This document shows positions 21,313-34,800 of a DNA stretch of 64,000 nucleotides, in pieces (within the stretch, counting starts at the first letter, position 1; each line of letters starts with the position of its first letter). The translations under genes were made by a program, and so were the position numbers. Location of the stretch: NCBI GenBank assembly GCA_963931865.1, contig OZ007506.1, forward strand, positions 9,194,855-9,258,854. Reading direction: 5' to 3'. This DNA comes from Axinella damicornis (Eukaryota; Porifera; Demospongiae; Axinellida; Axinellidae). The notes below the pieces were generated by a model. The model was given only the letters and a program-made list of their open reading frames with translations, was not told the origin of the DNA and made no database searches.

Positions 21313-24300
21313 TCATGCAGTTGTCATAGTCCCTTCCTTGGAATGGATTTCTCCCTGGGTTCCTAGGGGATCCCCCAGGGTCATCTGCTGCAGCATTTCC
21401 TCAATTGCAATGCGGGGAGCATCAGGAGCAACGTTTGCGTCATCCAAGGGGAGAGCCTGCATCTTGGGGTCTGTACAAGAGAGAAGGTAAAATGGAGACT
21501 AAGGAATTGCAAGGCAGGGGCTACAATAATCGTGAATTAGGGCTGTGAGATGATTATTGTCATAAAGATATTGGATATCCATCATCTTGATAATAACATG
21601 TGACATTATTTTTAGATCAGTATAATTATATAACAATCTTGCTGTTTCCTGTGAAGAACGTGCTAACCACGGCCAATGAGCTGTGTTCTTTACGGACTAG
21701 CCATATCAATTCTGGAAAAGGACACATCACGAGTTCCCAATGTTATCATTATCGAAATCATCATTACTATTGTGATAATAGGTTCCCATTATTGCTCAGA
21801 CCTTGAGTGAATTAGTGAAGTGGTACCAAATTCGGCAGTTTTTTTAAAAATTGATTATTCATAAGCCTTGCTGAAATAATTGGAAGTAAAATCGCAAAAT
21901 ACATTTGTTCCGAAATGCAAAAGTGCCGAATAATTGGTTAAGCCAGATCAGGTTAAACTTGGGGAAATTCATTTCACAACCAGCCCTGGCCTGCATGAGC
22001 TGCTCACCAACTATTCTGATGTTTTCCAGGAAGGCCTTGGGAGCTTCAAGGGGTATGAGGTGAAAATAAATGTAAACCCTGATGCTACACCTCGTTTCCA
22101 CAAAGCCCGTACTGTGTGTGAGAAGGTGGAAGCCAAGCTGGATCGGCTGGTGGCTGAAGGTACACTTGAACCAGTGGAGTATTCTGACTGGGCGGCCCCA
22201 ATCGTGGCAGTGGTCAAAAGCGATCCAAAGAGCGTCAGAATATGTGGGGACTTCAGAGTCACTGTCAACCAGCTGTCCCAGCTAGATCGTTATCCGATTC
22301 CGAGGATTGATGATATCTTTGCCACCCTGGAGGGTGGAAAGATCTTTACCAAATTGGATTTGAGTCAGGCCTACCAACAACTGAAGCTGGATGCTGAGTC
22401 ACAAAAGTATCTGCTGATTAACACTCACAAGGGTCTCTTTCGGTATACCCGCTTGCCTTTACGTATATCTTCAGCACCGGGGAGTTTCCAGAGGGCTATG
22501 GAGACCCTCCTACAAGGGATTCCCCATGTTACCATCTACATAGACGACATTTTAATTACGGGGGAGACTGAAGCTGATCACCTGCAGACCGTGGAGAAAG
22601 GCAAATGCAAGTTTCTGATCCCTTCGGTGGATTATCTGGGGTACGTGATCGATGCTCAAGGTCTCCGTCCGCACCCTGACAAGGTGTCAGCAATCCAACA
22701 GGCTCCTAAACCTTTGAATGTGACTCGGTTGAAATCGTACTTAGGACTGCTCTCGTACTATGGGAAATTTCTCTCAAATCTGTCTACTCTCTTAAATCCA
22801 CTGTACAAGCTGCTGGGAAAAGATGTTCCATGGAAATGGTCATCACCGCAGGAGCAAGCGTCTCCAAAACTTCTCGTTCATTTTAATCCACGGCTTCCTC
22901 TACTTTTGGCGTGTGATGCGTCTGCCTACGCACCCCGGGACTGCAGACTGGTAGACTGGCTACCCGCTGTACTTGCTGGTTGATCTCTGGTGCCAGATGG
23001 TGATACCTGTCTGGGCAACTGCCGTTGTCCACACCGCCTCTCAGGACCACTTCGGTGTGCTATCATACTATAGCCACTTTGTAGGGAATGCGAAACGTTC
23101 TCGAAATCCAGTGGAGAGGTATGAACCTACATGGTGACTGTTGCCCGCCCATTGCTGTAGCAACTGAGATTGTTATGTTTACTTGTTTATATATATTTTT
23201 TGTATCTGGATATGTATAGGATCTACTACGTCGACGCGGAGGTTATGCGATTTATCCTCCGCGGGAAAGTTTGGCCGAGGCGAAGCCGAGGCTAAACTTT
23301 CCCAAGGAGGATAAACCGCATAACCTCTGAGTTGACGTAGTAGATCTGGCTTCTACCACAGACATAACCTCCAAGTGAAGTTAATAGCTGGATCCGGCTG
23401 CTAGACAGCTACAACTCTCTGATTCTCAGCACAGCGTGGCGATCCTTTGATGTACCACGCACGGAGGATAAATCGGTTATCCTCCGCTATGACGTCTTAG
23501 CGGAGGATAACCGATTTATCCTCCATGGTACATCAAAGGAACGCCCACACACTGTGGTAGAATCGATGTTCATGCTTTGTGCCATGTCTTCCTTTTGAGA
23601 TTGTTTGCTTTTGTATCCCTTTACTTAAGAGGAGGAAATGTGGTATCTGTGGTTTTATTCATTTCCTTTTTGTCATTTCCTGTTTGTGGTTTGTGCCAGA
23701 TTCTATATAGTGTATGAACATATTAACAAGACGCCTTTTTTGAACTCGGCAGTTTGCTTGCAAGACTGATACAAGTGTTGGACACTAATGACTCAGTCAG
23801 CTTGTATAGTCTGCGCTCTTGGCGCTCCTCAGACGACCATTCTTGCGTATACCTTGTAATCCGACTTCTTGCTGTTTAGTCTCTCTTGCTGAAATCTCAC
23901 ACATGATCTTGTTTGTGTCTTCAGTTGTCTAGCACAGTAGGGTGCGGCCACATGCACCTAATAAATCCGCCGCGCATGCGCACCAGCTATGTGGACAGAC
24001 AGATGTATACGTACCCAGCACTGTGTCTCAGCACCGAGACAAAAAGTTAAAGTTTAGTCTGTTATGTTGTCACTGGGAGTACATGTACTCTAAGTTACGA
24101 CAACATGTACCTGTGGTCGGTCAGGTTTTTTTCACTCGAGATCCAAGTCTCAAGATCGAGCAGCTATATGGGTAGGGCAAGCTATGTAGTCTTTCCTCTT
24201 GGTACAGACTGTGACACTCCATACTTTCGACTAGCACCTGTGTTGGAATTGTCGGCATACAAAGCGCACCGCAGGCTAGGCTAGCTGTACGATTGATACT

Positions 24301-27300
24301 CACCCCGTGTCGTACTCTGTTCATCTGTATTGACTCTCAGGGTCAGGGCAAGACTCGGCGGTTTGCAAGTATAGTTCAGCGCAGGGCTTTCACCAAATGG
24401 ACGAACTGGTCAATGTGGCACGTCGAATGCGATCAGTTGACTTCCAGGGGCTTGTGTGCATTGACTCTTGGAGCTTTCACCGCTTGGGGCTTTAAATAGC
24501 ATAATAATAAGCCATCTCTTTCGGACAGGATGGTATGCTGCCGAAAATGTATTACAATTAAAGATTAAATTCCGAAATATTTGGGAATTCCCTTGCCGAA
24601 ATTAGAGACAATTTTTCCCATTTGCGTGCAGGGGTGCCAATAATTAGGGATGCCAAATATATAGAAGATACACGTATACGGCAACGGCATACGCTGTTGC
24701 ACTCACTGAAATAGATGTTGACATTTCTTCGATATTGCTTATCTTCCTCCAAGTCTTCCAAGAAGTCAGTGTAGTCTCTCTCATATGCTTCTTGTGCAGT
24801 TGCCACAGAAGTATCCATTTCTCTGTCCAGCTGCTGCAGCTGCCAGTTGCGTTGCTTGTGACGCCGTCGTTTGTCCCCATAGCTCTTCTTCACCAACATC
24901 TGTGTTAGTATGTTGTTGTGTATTGTGTTGGCAAGAATATAATTTGCATGAATGACGAAATTATATACAAACACATTGTGAGATTGAGCTGGTCTCATGC
25001 CCAGCCATCCACACACCCTCAGGGAGAACGTCTGGTGGTTTGAGTAAGATCTCTTGTCACTAACACCTAACTTCTCATTGGGAAGTAGGATGGCCAATGA
25101 AATCGTAGAATGCACACGTAATTATTGTTGGTTATGTCACCAAAATGATTGAAGAGTCAAAAACAGCTCATTTTAAACAGCTCACAAGTGGAACTTACTT
25201 TGTAGTTGGTTCATGACCACCCTTCGTAGTTTTGAAGATTTTTCTGCCTTCTCCAACTTCGAAAAACAACGAACCAAGAAGCCCGCTGCCCTTCTTTTAG
25301 CAGCCTTTAGTAATTAAGCAGTGGGGGATTACTGAACATTGCAGACTGCTTGAAGGTAGGGCTAAATGACAAATAGTATAGAAAGGATTGTGTATCTTCA
25401 AATTTCTCTGATACATTGTAATTGGCTTCTTAGCGCAATCAGCGCTTTGAATTACACCTTTGCTGGACACACTTCCATGTAACTCGCCAGACATTCTCCA
25501 CCAGTGGGTGTAGATGTCTGAGCACAACACTAAGATTGAGGTACTTACCACATCTGGAATGTCGTCAGGTTTCATTTTATCCAAATTCGAATCATTCAGA
25601 TTAGCCTTTGAGAAATCAAACCTGCAACAACAAGAGCGTACAGTCATCAACAAAACAATGGAGAGGGATAGGGGCCACTGCAACTTACAAATTCATTACC
25701 ATCACAAACTGACATACAAAGTGAACATTGATCAACTTCCTCTTAGAATGTTCAACAGACTATACCCGCCTTCACTCGATCATCCAACATACTGTAAACA
25801 AGTGCATGCACTTAATTCTGAATCTAGATGGTATAAGCACAACGTGCTAGCCTAGTTCCCAGGCTCCTCCCCAGCTTTTTGTCGCATACTGTGCAAAAAA
25901 AACGGGGAGAGAGCATGGAAGATCTCATCACGTGCACGATGACATACTATGTGTGGTTTTATGCGTGGTTTTGGTAATCGAATTATTGCCCACGCATGCC
26001 GTTTTTGATCTTGCTGGATGCCGCTCAGTATCACAGCGAGGAGTCCTTGGGAGACCACAACGAACAACTGAAAACAAATTTTACTAGGAATACGTATCTG
26101 CATAATTGCCTCGCGCGCACGCCGCGGCCGCATGCGAGCCTGGCCACGTGCTTACGAGTAGATCTCTAACCAAGTGAATTTGCGAGTGAGGAGCTGAGAT
26201 AAACATGTCGAATACACTCACTGTTCGACTCCACATGTAGCTGCTCTAGCTCTGCAAGACCTGAAGGCCCCGCTCGCTTGTACCCTAGCCTCTGGCTACG
26301 CGAGACTATTGTGGAGTCGCGGTATAAACAGATGTCGACTGCGCTGACTGTTTGACTCCATATGTAGCTGCTCCAGCTCTGCAAGCCCTGGAGCACCGCG
26401 CGCTCGTCCACTGATCTGTTTCTGAAGGTTGTAGTTCTCGCACCGTCGAGCCCTCGCAGCAAATAAAACTCAATTGGCCGGCAGGAAACCCGCAACATTC
26501 CTATCAACATTCCTGAGCGTGACATATTCCGGTACGTACATACCACGTACGTACATACGTACATACGTATATAGTGAGAAATAGATCCCCCATTCAGAGC
26601 CTCGCGCTAATGCGCTCGGCAATAATATGAACACGGTAGTTAGGGAGGTACACGGTGCATTCAACGGAAAATCAAGAGCGAACACTCAGGCTATAGCTGA
26701 GTGTTCGCAATGTTACTGCACATGCAGGTATAATGAATGTGTGCATGTAGCCAGGATTACGTGAGGAACTAATTTACCACACATACTTAGACTGAAAACT
26801 AACATTCTGCACAAATTAGGTTGTCAATTAAGTTCCAGTTCACATGTGACCCCCATCCCTTCACAAGGTACACAACGTCTGTTGTGTTGTGTTCAGCTAC
26901 TTCCAGTTCAAGACAGTGTGCTATGCTCAAATCATTGAGGTGATAGATATGAATACATTAAGAGTTACCGTGTGTATGTGTGTCTGTCTGTGTGTGACGG
27001 AACTGGGAAGGTCAGGGGTGGGACTGACTATAGTGACGCATGACCTCTGTACTTTACAACTACCGCCGAACCTCGAAATCTGCAAAGATTGCATGAGAAA
27101 CTATGGGCAATTGCAAGGGCTGGAATCTTCCAGAACGGCTGAGCCTGCAAGCGGACATAATCTGGGAACGGCAGGTGAAGATCTGAGCTAATGCAGCAGC
27201 TGCAGCGGACGCGATTGGGGAGCAGCAGACTGAGGCAGACATGATTGGGGAACACCAGCTGAGGCAGACGCGATCGCTGATCAGGGAAGCGGCACCAGCT

Positions 27301-28863
27301 GAGGTGGACGTGATCGCTGATCGGGGAACACCAACTGAGGCGGATGCGATCACATCGGGTAGCACCAGCAGAGGCGGACATGATCAGGGTGCAACCACTG
27401 CATGAAGCCCATGCAATAGGGGAGCACCTGCAACAGGCGCTTGACTGCTAACGTAGGTGAACGAAGGGGAAGTAGCTGAGCGAGCAAAGCTACTTGTACC
27501 CATTATTGATATATACCCAGGCCATTGTATTGCTGGGTGAATGTACTGGTATATGGTCGCCTGAAAATGTTGCAGTGTACATGAATGATGGGTTCCCAGT
27601 GGAAGCAGTTGTGGACCCACCCCCAAACTGTGTCCCCTGTGTTGAGCAAGTGGCCAAGGTGAGTCCTGCAGTGAGTCTGTCTGTCACTGGAGCCAAGTTC
27701 ACTGAGGGGGACCACCCAAACATCTGCTAGAACAAACTGGTCAGAAGGGTGGGGGTGTGTGTGTGGGTGAGTGGTGTAGGTGTGTGTGTGTGTGTGGGTG
27801 TAGGTGTTGGAGTATTTGTATGCATACAACAGTGTCATGACACTGCGCCCACCCACACTTTTCTCGTAATAATTTCGAGGGGCAACTACGCATACACTCC
27901 TGGTAGCCGCGTTATAACCTGTTGCAACTCACTGGTCGTGCGAGTTAGGTGTTGCAGCTCATTCCAATTAACACACATGTCACGTGAGGACCATGCTCGG
28001 CCGATATCGAGTCAGCAATCGCGTCCAAAGGGAAGACAAGAACTTATTAGAGCACCCACAACTTCGCCAGCACGGTGAGTTTCGGCATGTGAGCGTCAGT
28101 GAATGAGAGCAATCACACCTGTGTGATCACCAGAAACTTTGTGGGGCCTTCGTAAGAGCTGTACTGGCAATGAACTTTGAAGAGAGCGATCGAGCAATGG
28201 CGGCCGACAGCACTACACAAGCGCTTGTATCTCCACCACCAAGGTGAGTTTTAGGACCAAAACTGAATAGTGAGGACAGTGCATGCATGATACATGCAGT
28301 GATCATGATGGTGTAGTCAGAAACTATGCAGGCCATTGCTAAGTAGTCAAACGTTAATTAATTATTTACAAGTGTCTTTCAAGATGGCGTTGGGCACTTG
28401 AGGAAACACAGAGTATAGTTGTAGTTTCATGAGTGACCAAATTGTGAGCCTAGCAGAAATCGGCCAGCACTTACATCACCGACAGGCATACTGCAAGCTC
28501 AACAGACTATATATATATGCAGCGGACAAAAGTCTGGCCAAGTTCAGCTACTGTACTTCAGAGACTGCTCTGGCCTCCATCAGCTTAGAAAGCACACAAT
28601 TTTGTTGGGTGATATAGTGGCGTGCGCAAAACATGTACACAAACACATACATACTTTCTCACTGAGGTTTGGGGTGCTGCCGTGGAGAGTGTGTGGTTCA
28701 ACAGGCTCTGTGTGGAGGACATAGAACTCTTTCAGCTGTCGGGGGTCACAGAGAGACGAGAATGGCTGTCTCCAGAACACACTGCTGGGGATCTCTGCAA
28801 CTAGGGAGGGGTGGGGGTACGTAATTCACAAAACATGCTTTAATTTTATTTCATGATTCCCGC

Positions 28864-28896
<33 letters not shown>

Positions 28897-31800
28897 ATCC
28901 CTCGTCCCCCTATACTCACCCTCCTTCCCCTCTCCGACGAATCCCTTACTTGATCTCTCTCTCTCCTACACCCTGGAGTTCGGGGCTCCCCCTTCCCCAC
29001 CCCCTCCTTCCAAAATCCCTTACTCCCCACCCTGGAGCTTCCCCCTTCCTCTCCTCCCAATATCTTGTTCCATCTCTCGCCAACCTTGGAGGGTGCTTGG
29101 GTGGACAGTTTGCAGTGCAGTTGTCACACGGTGGCAGAGGACAATCTGGCCTATGTTGCCCAGGGAACGAGACAGCTTCAGAGGCAAACACACCACGTCA
29201 TTCTGCAACAAAATATTGGTTACACGACCAGGTCATGTGATTATAATTAAACGCAGTCAGCTTATAACATAACCACAGCACAATAACCCCCCCATATCCT
29301 TGCGCATGGATCCCGTAACTTTAAGAACACACTCCATAACCGTGACCAAATAGATCTGTCGTTACACGGACTCCCTTGGTCCTATTTTGGATAAATCTAA
29401 AGTGGTTAGATATATCCTTGCAGGGTTTGCATCAGTGCATGACATCATTGTATGACCAGTCTCAGTCTGATACCATGGGCGGTCACGTTCCGAGGTAGTC
29501 TCCATTCAGTCTGGTATTCAGAGCGGCATTTCTTGTAACATATGCATATGCATTGGGGTTATACAGTGCAAGCAATGTCATAATTGCATACATGTATTTA
29601 AATCCGGATCTCAAGTTAATTGTGATGCTTCAGCACACATAGACTACTATACAGCATGGTTCACAAAAAGAAGTCAATTGGGACAGCTGAAAAGAGGCAG
29701 CAAGGCAAAAGCTTTCAATAATAATTATTACAATGTATATCATGCAATCTGATTGGAGTTCTCGAATTCAAGAGCACTGTCATTTGATCAAACACCAGAC
29801 TCTCTCTTCGCACATGCAGGAGGGTCTGGGCTCAACATTAGTTCCCAGGGAGGAGGTCTGGGAATTCATGAGCCAACATACCTTACACACAGGCACAATT
29901 TCCACACTGAAGGTGTATTTGTAGTTGTAGGTGTTGTTATGGGTGTCATGTGATATCAGCTCTTGGGAGGTCTTGTACCTACAGTGACATATGAGTGATG
30001 TCATCACGCAACAGTGGCATCATCTATATATAAGTGTGATATCAGATTGACTTCATTCCAGCTTACTTGCATGGGACAATGCTTATAAAGAAGTCCACCA
30101 GTTTTCTTGCATCCTGTTTCTGAGCAAAGTAGAAGTCAATGCCATCATGGGACTCTTTGATTCGTAGGGCACTAATATGAGCACGGTGCTTCAGCATCAG
30201 CTGCTCGAGGTAGAGGAAAGTTTTCTTGTGAGTCGTCTTGGGAAGGAAAGGGTGAGAGTCGGAAAGGAGATTATATAGAGAGAGGGAAGAAGGGTAAAGA
30301 GAGGAGGAGGGTCCAGGAAGGAGAAGTATGGGAGGAAGGAGAGTGGCAGTTTCAGTACTATGAAACAATGAAACATGCAACAAATTGGCACAAAGACATT
30401 ATAATAGTTTAACAGTGAAAGAAATCTGCTCTGTACCACAGAATCAATTCACAATATTAAATCGGCACTCTCGCCGCTCTTCCGCATCCGTGTAGTATTG
30501 TCAACACAAACCGAAGAACAGGAAGAATGGGGTAGGCCTGGGAACGAGGCTAGGCTAATGTCAGGACATTAGACTCAGCCCCTGGTACTACCACTCGTGA
30601 ACGCAAACCAAAGAACAGAATAAGGCTAGGTAGGCCAGGGAATGAGGCTAACAGTAGCCTTAGTTGTTGCATAGTAGTAGAGACAGTGAAATGACAACCT
30701 TGACAATAGTGTTGTGAACCGGTAGCCGATAATTGGTTATTGACCAGTTATTTTCACTGCCAGTCAATTATTGGCTTACTATTTTAATAACCAGTTATTG
30801 TCTGTATGGGAACCATGGTCTGTTTTGTATGTTTTGTACCATGACTGTCATCATTACATGCATTTCTTAAGGGGCCTATGGAAAAGCTGGAAATGGAAAA
30901 CGGAAATGGAAACGGAATGAGCGCATGCTTGCATGTGGTCATGCATGTGTATTAAAAGCTATACATACGTACGCGCGATCATGAGTAGCGTCTATTCACT
31001 GTACAGGACTACTAGACTGGGACTCACCCAAACTTCAGCCCTTTTCAGTGTAGGACAGAAGCTAAACATGCTTATTCAAGTTGCTCACCGTTGCAGTTGA
31101 CTGTTCAGATATAACTGTCTCACATTACTCTTGGAATTAGATGTTGCTGTGCTGTCAAGTGTCATCAGCCTATTGTGTCTACAACTAGTTTGGACTTCTC
31201 TAAGCACCAGGACTACAGCTTTAAATTAACTTAAGGTTACGGGATACTCGTGCACGCGCCATGCGAAATGTATTGGGAAATCTATACTTAAGCTGGCTAA
31301 CCAAAAATCTCTGGTATGAAGAGCGTGAGGAACTTGATTCTGGCGGTGGAGGTATGCTGTCACAAGGTGCAGGACATGACGGAAGCTTTTTTTGATAGCA
31401 TAATCCCTGGCAAATTTATCTGCTGTCTCACTCAAGAAAAGCGGTAAATACAGCTTTGTAGTGAACTGAACTGCTCGTTTTTGCACGGCTATACAGCATA
31501 TCGGTAAAAGCTTCCGTCATGCCCTGCACCTTGTGACAGTGCACCACCACCTCCAGAATCAAGTTGCTCGCGCTGTTCATACCAGAGATTCTTGGTTAGC
31601 GAGCTTAAGTATACATTTCCCAATACATTTCGCACGGCGCACGCACAAGTATTCCGTAACCTTAAGGATGAAGGAATTCTCCATTTAATGCCCATTCTCT
31701 AAATATGCACATGACCTTCAACCTCCATAACTTATTAGTAAGGATCGACGTTTAGCTTCTCACTGAAAAGGGCGTTTCATGGAATTTTGGGTGAGTCCAG

Positions 31801-34800
31801 TATTCCAGTACACCAATTGAATACAGCCCCCTTCTTGTGCTTAGAGAAGTCCAAACTGGAACAATAGGCTGTTGACACTTGACAGTACAGCAACACCTTC
31901 AGGACTTGAATTCCAAGAGTACTGTGAGACATCTCAACAGTCAACTGCAACTTGAATAAGCATGTTTAGCTTCTGTCCTACACTGTAAAGCGCTGAAGTC
32001 TAATACACGTGACCACGCGTGCAAGCGCACGTGCGCTAATTATCAATTTTCCTTTTTCCATTTCCGTTTCCAGCTTTTCCATAGGCCCTTCCTAAAGAGA
32101 CCAACCTGCAAAGTCTGTAAGGCTGCAAGCTGTACTAACAAGTTTATACTATTGATGAGTTGACATAATAACACATTGCCAACGAGGGGCAACCGCACTC
32201 CTGGTAGCCGCGGGTAAACGGTAGCACAAGCTAAGTGTGACAGTTCGTTCCAATTATCACACATTACGTGAGTACCATGATGGATATATATAGGGAAGAT
32301 CAGAAATTGTATAGAGTAGTCTCAAGTACCATTCATAGCCGCGTTGCACGTAGCGCGAGCGCAAGCTATTGCAATACGTTCCAATTAACGCACTTGCCAC
32401 GTGGCACCCGGTACCCACGCTTAGTCGATCGCGAGCAATGGCGACGAAAAGGAAGACAAGACATTATTACAGCACTCGCAACTTCCCCAGCACGTGTGTT
32501 TCGGCATGTGAGCGTCAGTGAACGACAGCGATTACGGCTGTGTGGTCAGGATCTTTGTGGGGCCTTCGTAAGACCCAACGTCGAAGAGAGCGATCGAGCA
32601 ATGGCGTCCGACGGCACAACAAAAGCGCTTGTATCTCCACCACCAAGGTGAGTTTCAGCACCAAAATTGTACGGTTGGGACAGTGCATAATAGCGATCAT
32701 CAAGGTGTAGTCAGAATCTTCGTACGCCATTCCTATCACTCGAATGAGTTATTTACATTAATTACATTATTTACGCGGCACAATTTTTCCTATACCAGGA
32801 GTGTAATTAACCAACACTACTTGACAAGTAATATCCTAAACAATACTCTCATTGCAGAGTTTTAGCTTAAGCTTCTGCCTTGGTACTAATCGGTTACTCA
32901 TCTGACTTCTCATACACTCCTTCATCCTGTCGGCAACAACTCCATCACATTTCACAAAACCTTCATGATGCTTCATTACCCCTGAGAAATCAGGGCGTCT
33001 TTATTCACTGGACTGGTGGACTGGAGTGGAGTGGACTGGACTGGACTGGACTCACCCAAAAATCTGTAAAATGGCGTTTTCAGTGTAGGACAGAAGCTAA
33101 GCATGCTTATATTTATTCACTAAAGTTGCTTGCATAGCCTGCTTTCATGTCTTTCTACAAGTCGGTAGAGGTCAAAGGTCATGTGCATATTTAATAAGCT
33201 TCAATGAAAATATCAGAAGAGCATTAAATTTTTTGTTTACTGCAGAAATCGAACTCCAGCCTTTTGCTGAAGCATAGAAGACAGAAATAAATATCCCTCT
33301 ATCATCCACGACTGACTGAAGTTCATTGCTGAAGCTGATTAAATATGCACGTGACCTTTGACCTCTACCGACTCGAGCAAAGACGCGAAAGCAGGCTGTG
33401 CAAGCAACTTTAGTGACTGAATAAGTATGCTTAGCTTCTGTCCTACACTGAAAAAGGCATTTTACAGATTTTTGGGTGAGTCCAGTCCAGTCCAGTCCAG
33501 TGAATAAAGACGCCCGAGAAATCATCTGGTATTTGTAGCAACAGCTGACTGCACATATGACACTGTCCTGAGCTGCATATTGAATTCAACCAAGCCACCA
33601 TCCCTCCACATTCCCTTGCCACCATAACAGGCTTGCCACTTTGGGACCCAGGGACAAGCTTAGTTTTGTTTCTGGTACAACTGGCAATGGGGCTATAGGA
33701 ACACAATATGGTTCAATAAGCTCATGCTCATGAGGGGGAGATACACAGCTTACTTCAGAATCAGTTCTGCCTGCTGCACTGAATTCAGCAACAGCAGCAG
33801 CACACCTAGTGTTCAGGTTCCTTTGTAAGTAGTCTGCATCACTCTGTGCATACTGTGTTCTTTTCCTAGCATGTCTGCACTACACTGTAGCTGTATCAGC
33901 TTGCTTAGGAGGCTGCTTGGTAACAGACACAGAGCACTACGGAAGGCTAGAAGCTCACAAATTTGAACACTCTAACTCAGAGTGAGCACAGAACATCTAG
34001 CCACGTCATCAAGTGCCATCAAAGTATGCAATGCACGAACAACTAGCTAGCTCAGTTTGTGCCCCTTGGTTTGCGATAGTTTGTCACTAGATGCCAAGCT
34101 TCACTTACCAGTATATTAAGTTAAAGTCTACCAAGAGTTCATATATAATAACAATAAGAGTGTGCAACTGCCATATGGTATCAACTACCACCATCTCCGC
34201 AGTTATGAGGTAGACAATCAGTGGTGAAGTAGTATATAGCAGCTGCATACTCCTAAGTGAGAAATTACTACAGAGTTTACACAGCCTATGTACATGCTGA
34301 CCACACTGTTTGGCAGTGTTTGCATGTCATACTGCCACCAGATGGTGGTAGTGGATACCATATGGTGGTTGCACACTCTTATTGTTATGAACTCTTGAGT
34401 CTACGTAACAGTGCTAGTGATCCGCGGGCCGCTGATGTCGATTTCGTGGCACAAGCACTAAGTAAAAAGTTTTCGCGGTAAGCTCAAAACTGTCGTAACT
34501 CTTTAGAAGATAATAGAGTGCAGGGTGACCACAAAATGTTTGTATCGACTGCCATCAGCCCCTGTTCCTACGTAGCTGATCTCGATCTCTCCTTGTTTCT
34601 TCCAGAGTATTGAACAGATGGAGCAAATCAGGTGCCAGAGACTTCACCTTGGCTATTAAAGCATATTAAGCATTGAGAAAATCCCTTGAGTCGCTCGGTG
34701 GTATCCAGACCAAATGTGCTTCAAGAAACCAGATGACAAATCTGGTGTTCAAGCACTAAGACAGATGGTGTCACCACCCTGCAACTGCTCATTTTGGTCA

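Noticed and set aside
21934..22983. Gypsy fragment as an active element or host gene
   Set aside because: It lacks gag, protease, integrase and most of RNase H and has internal losses, so it is a remnant.
28653..28662. Donor AAA|GTATGT as the end of NMD3 exon 8
   Set aside because: It leaves phase 0, which gives the wrong frame into the next exon. The GTGAGA donor 8 nt earlier gives phase 1 and the correct continuation.
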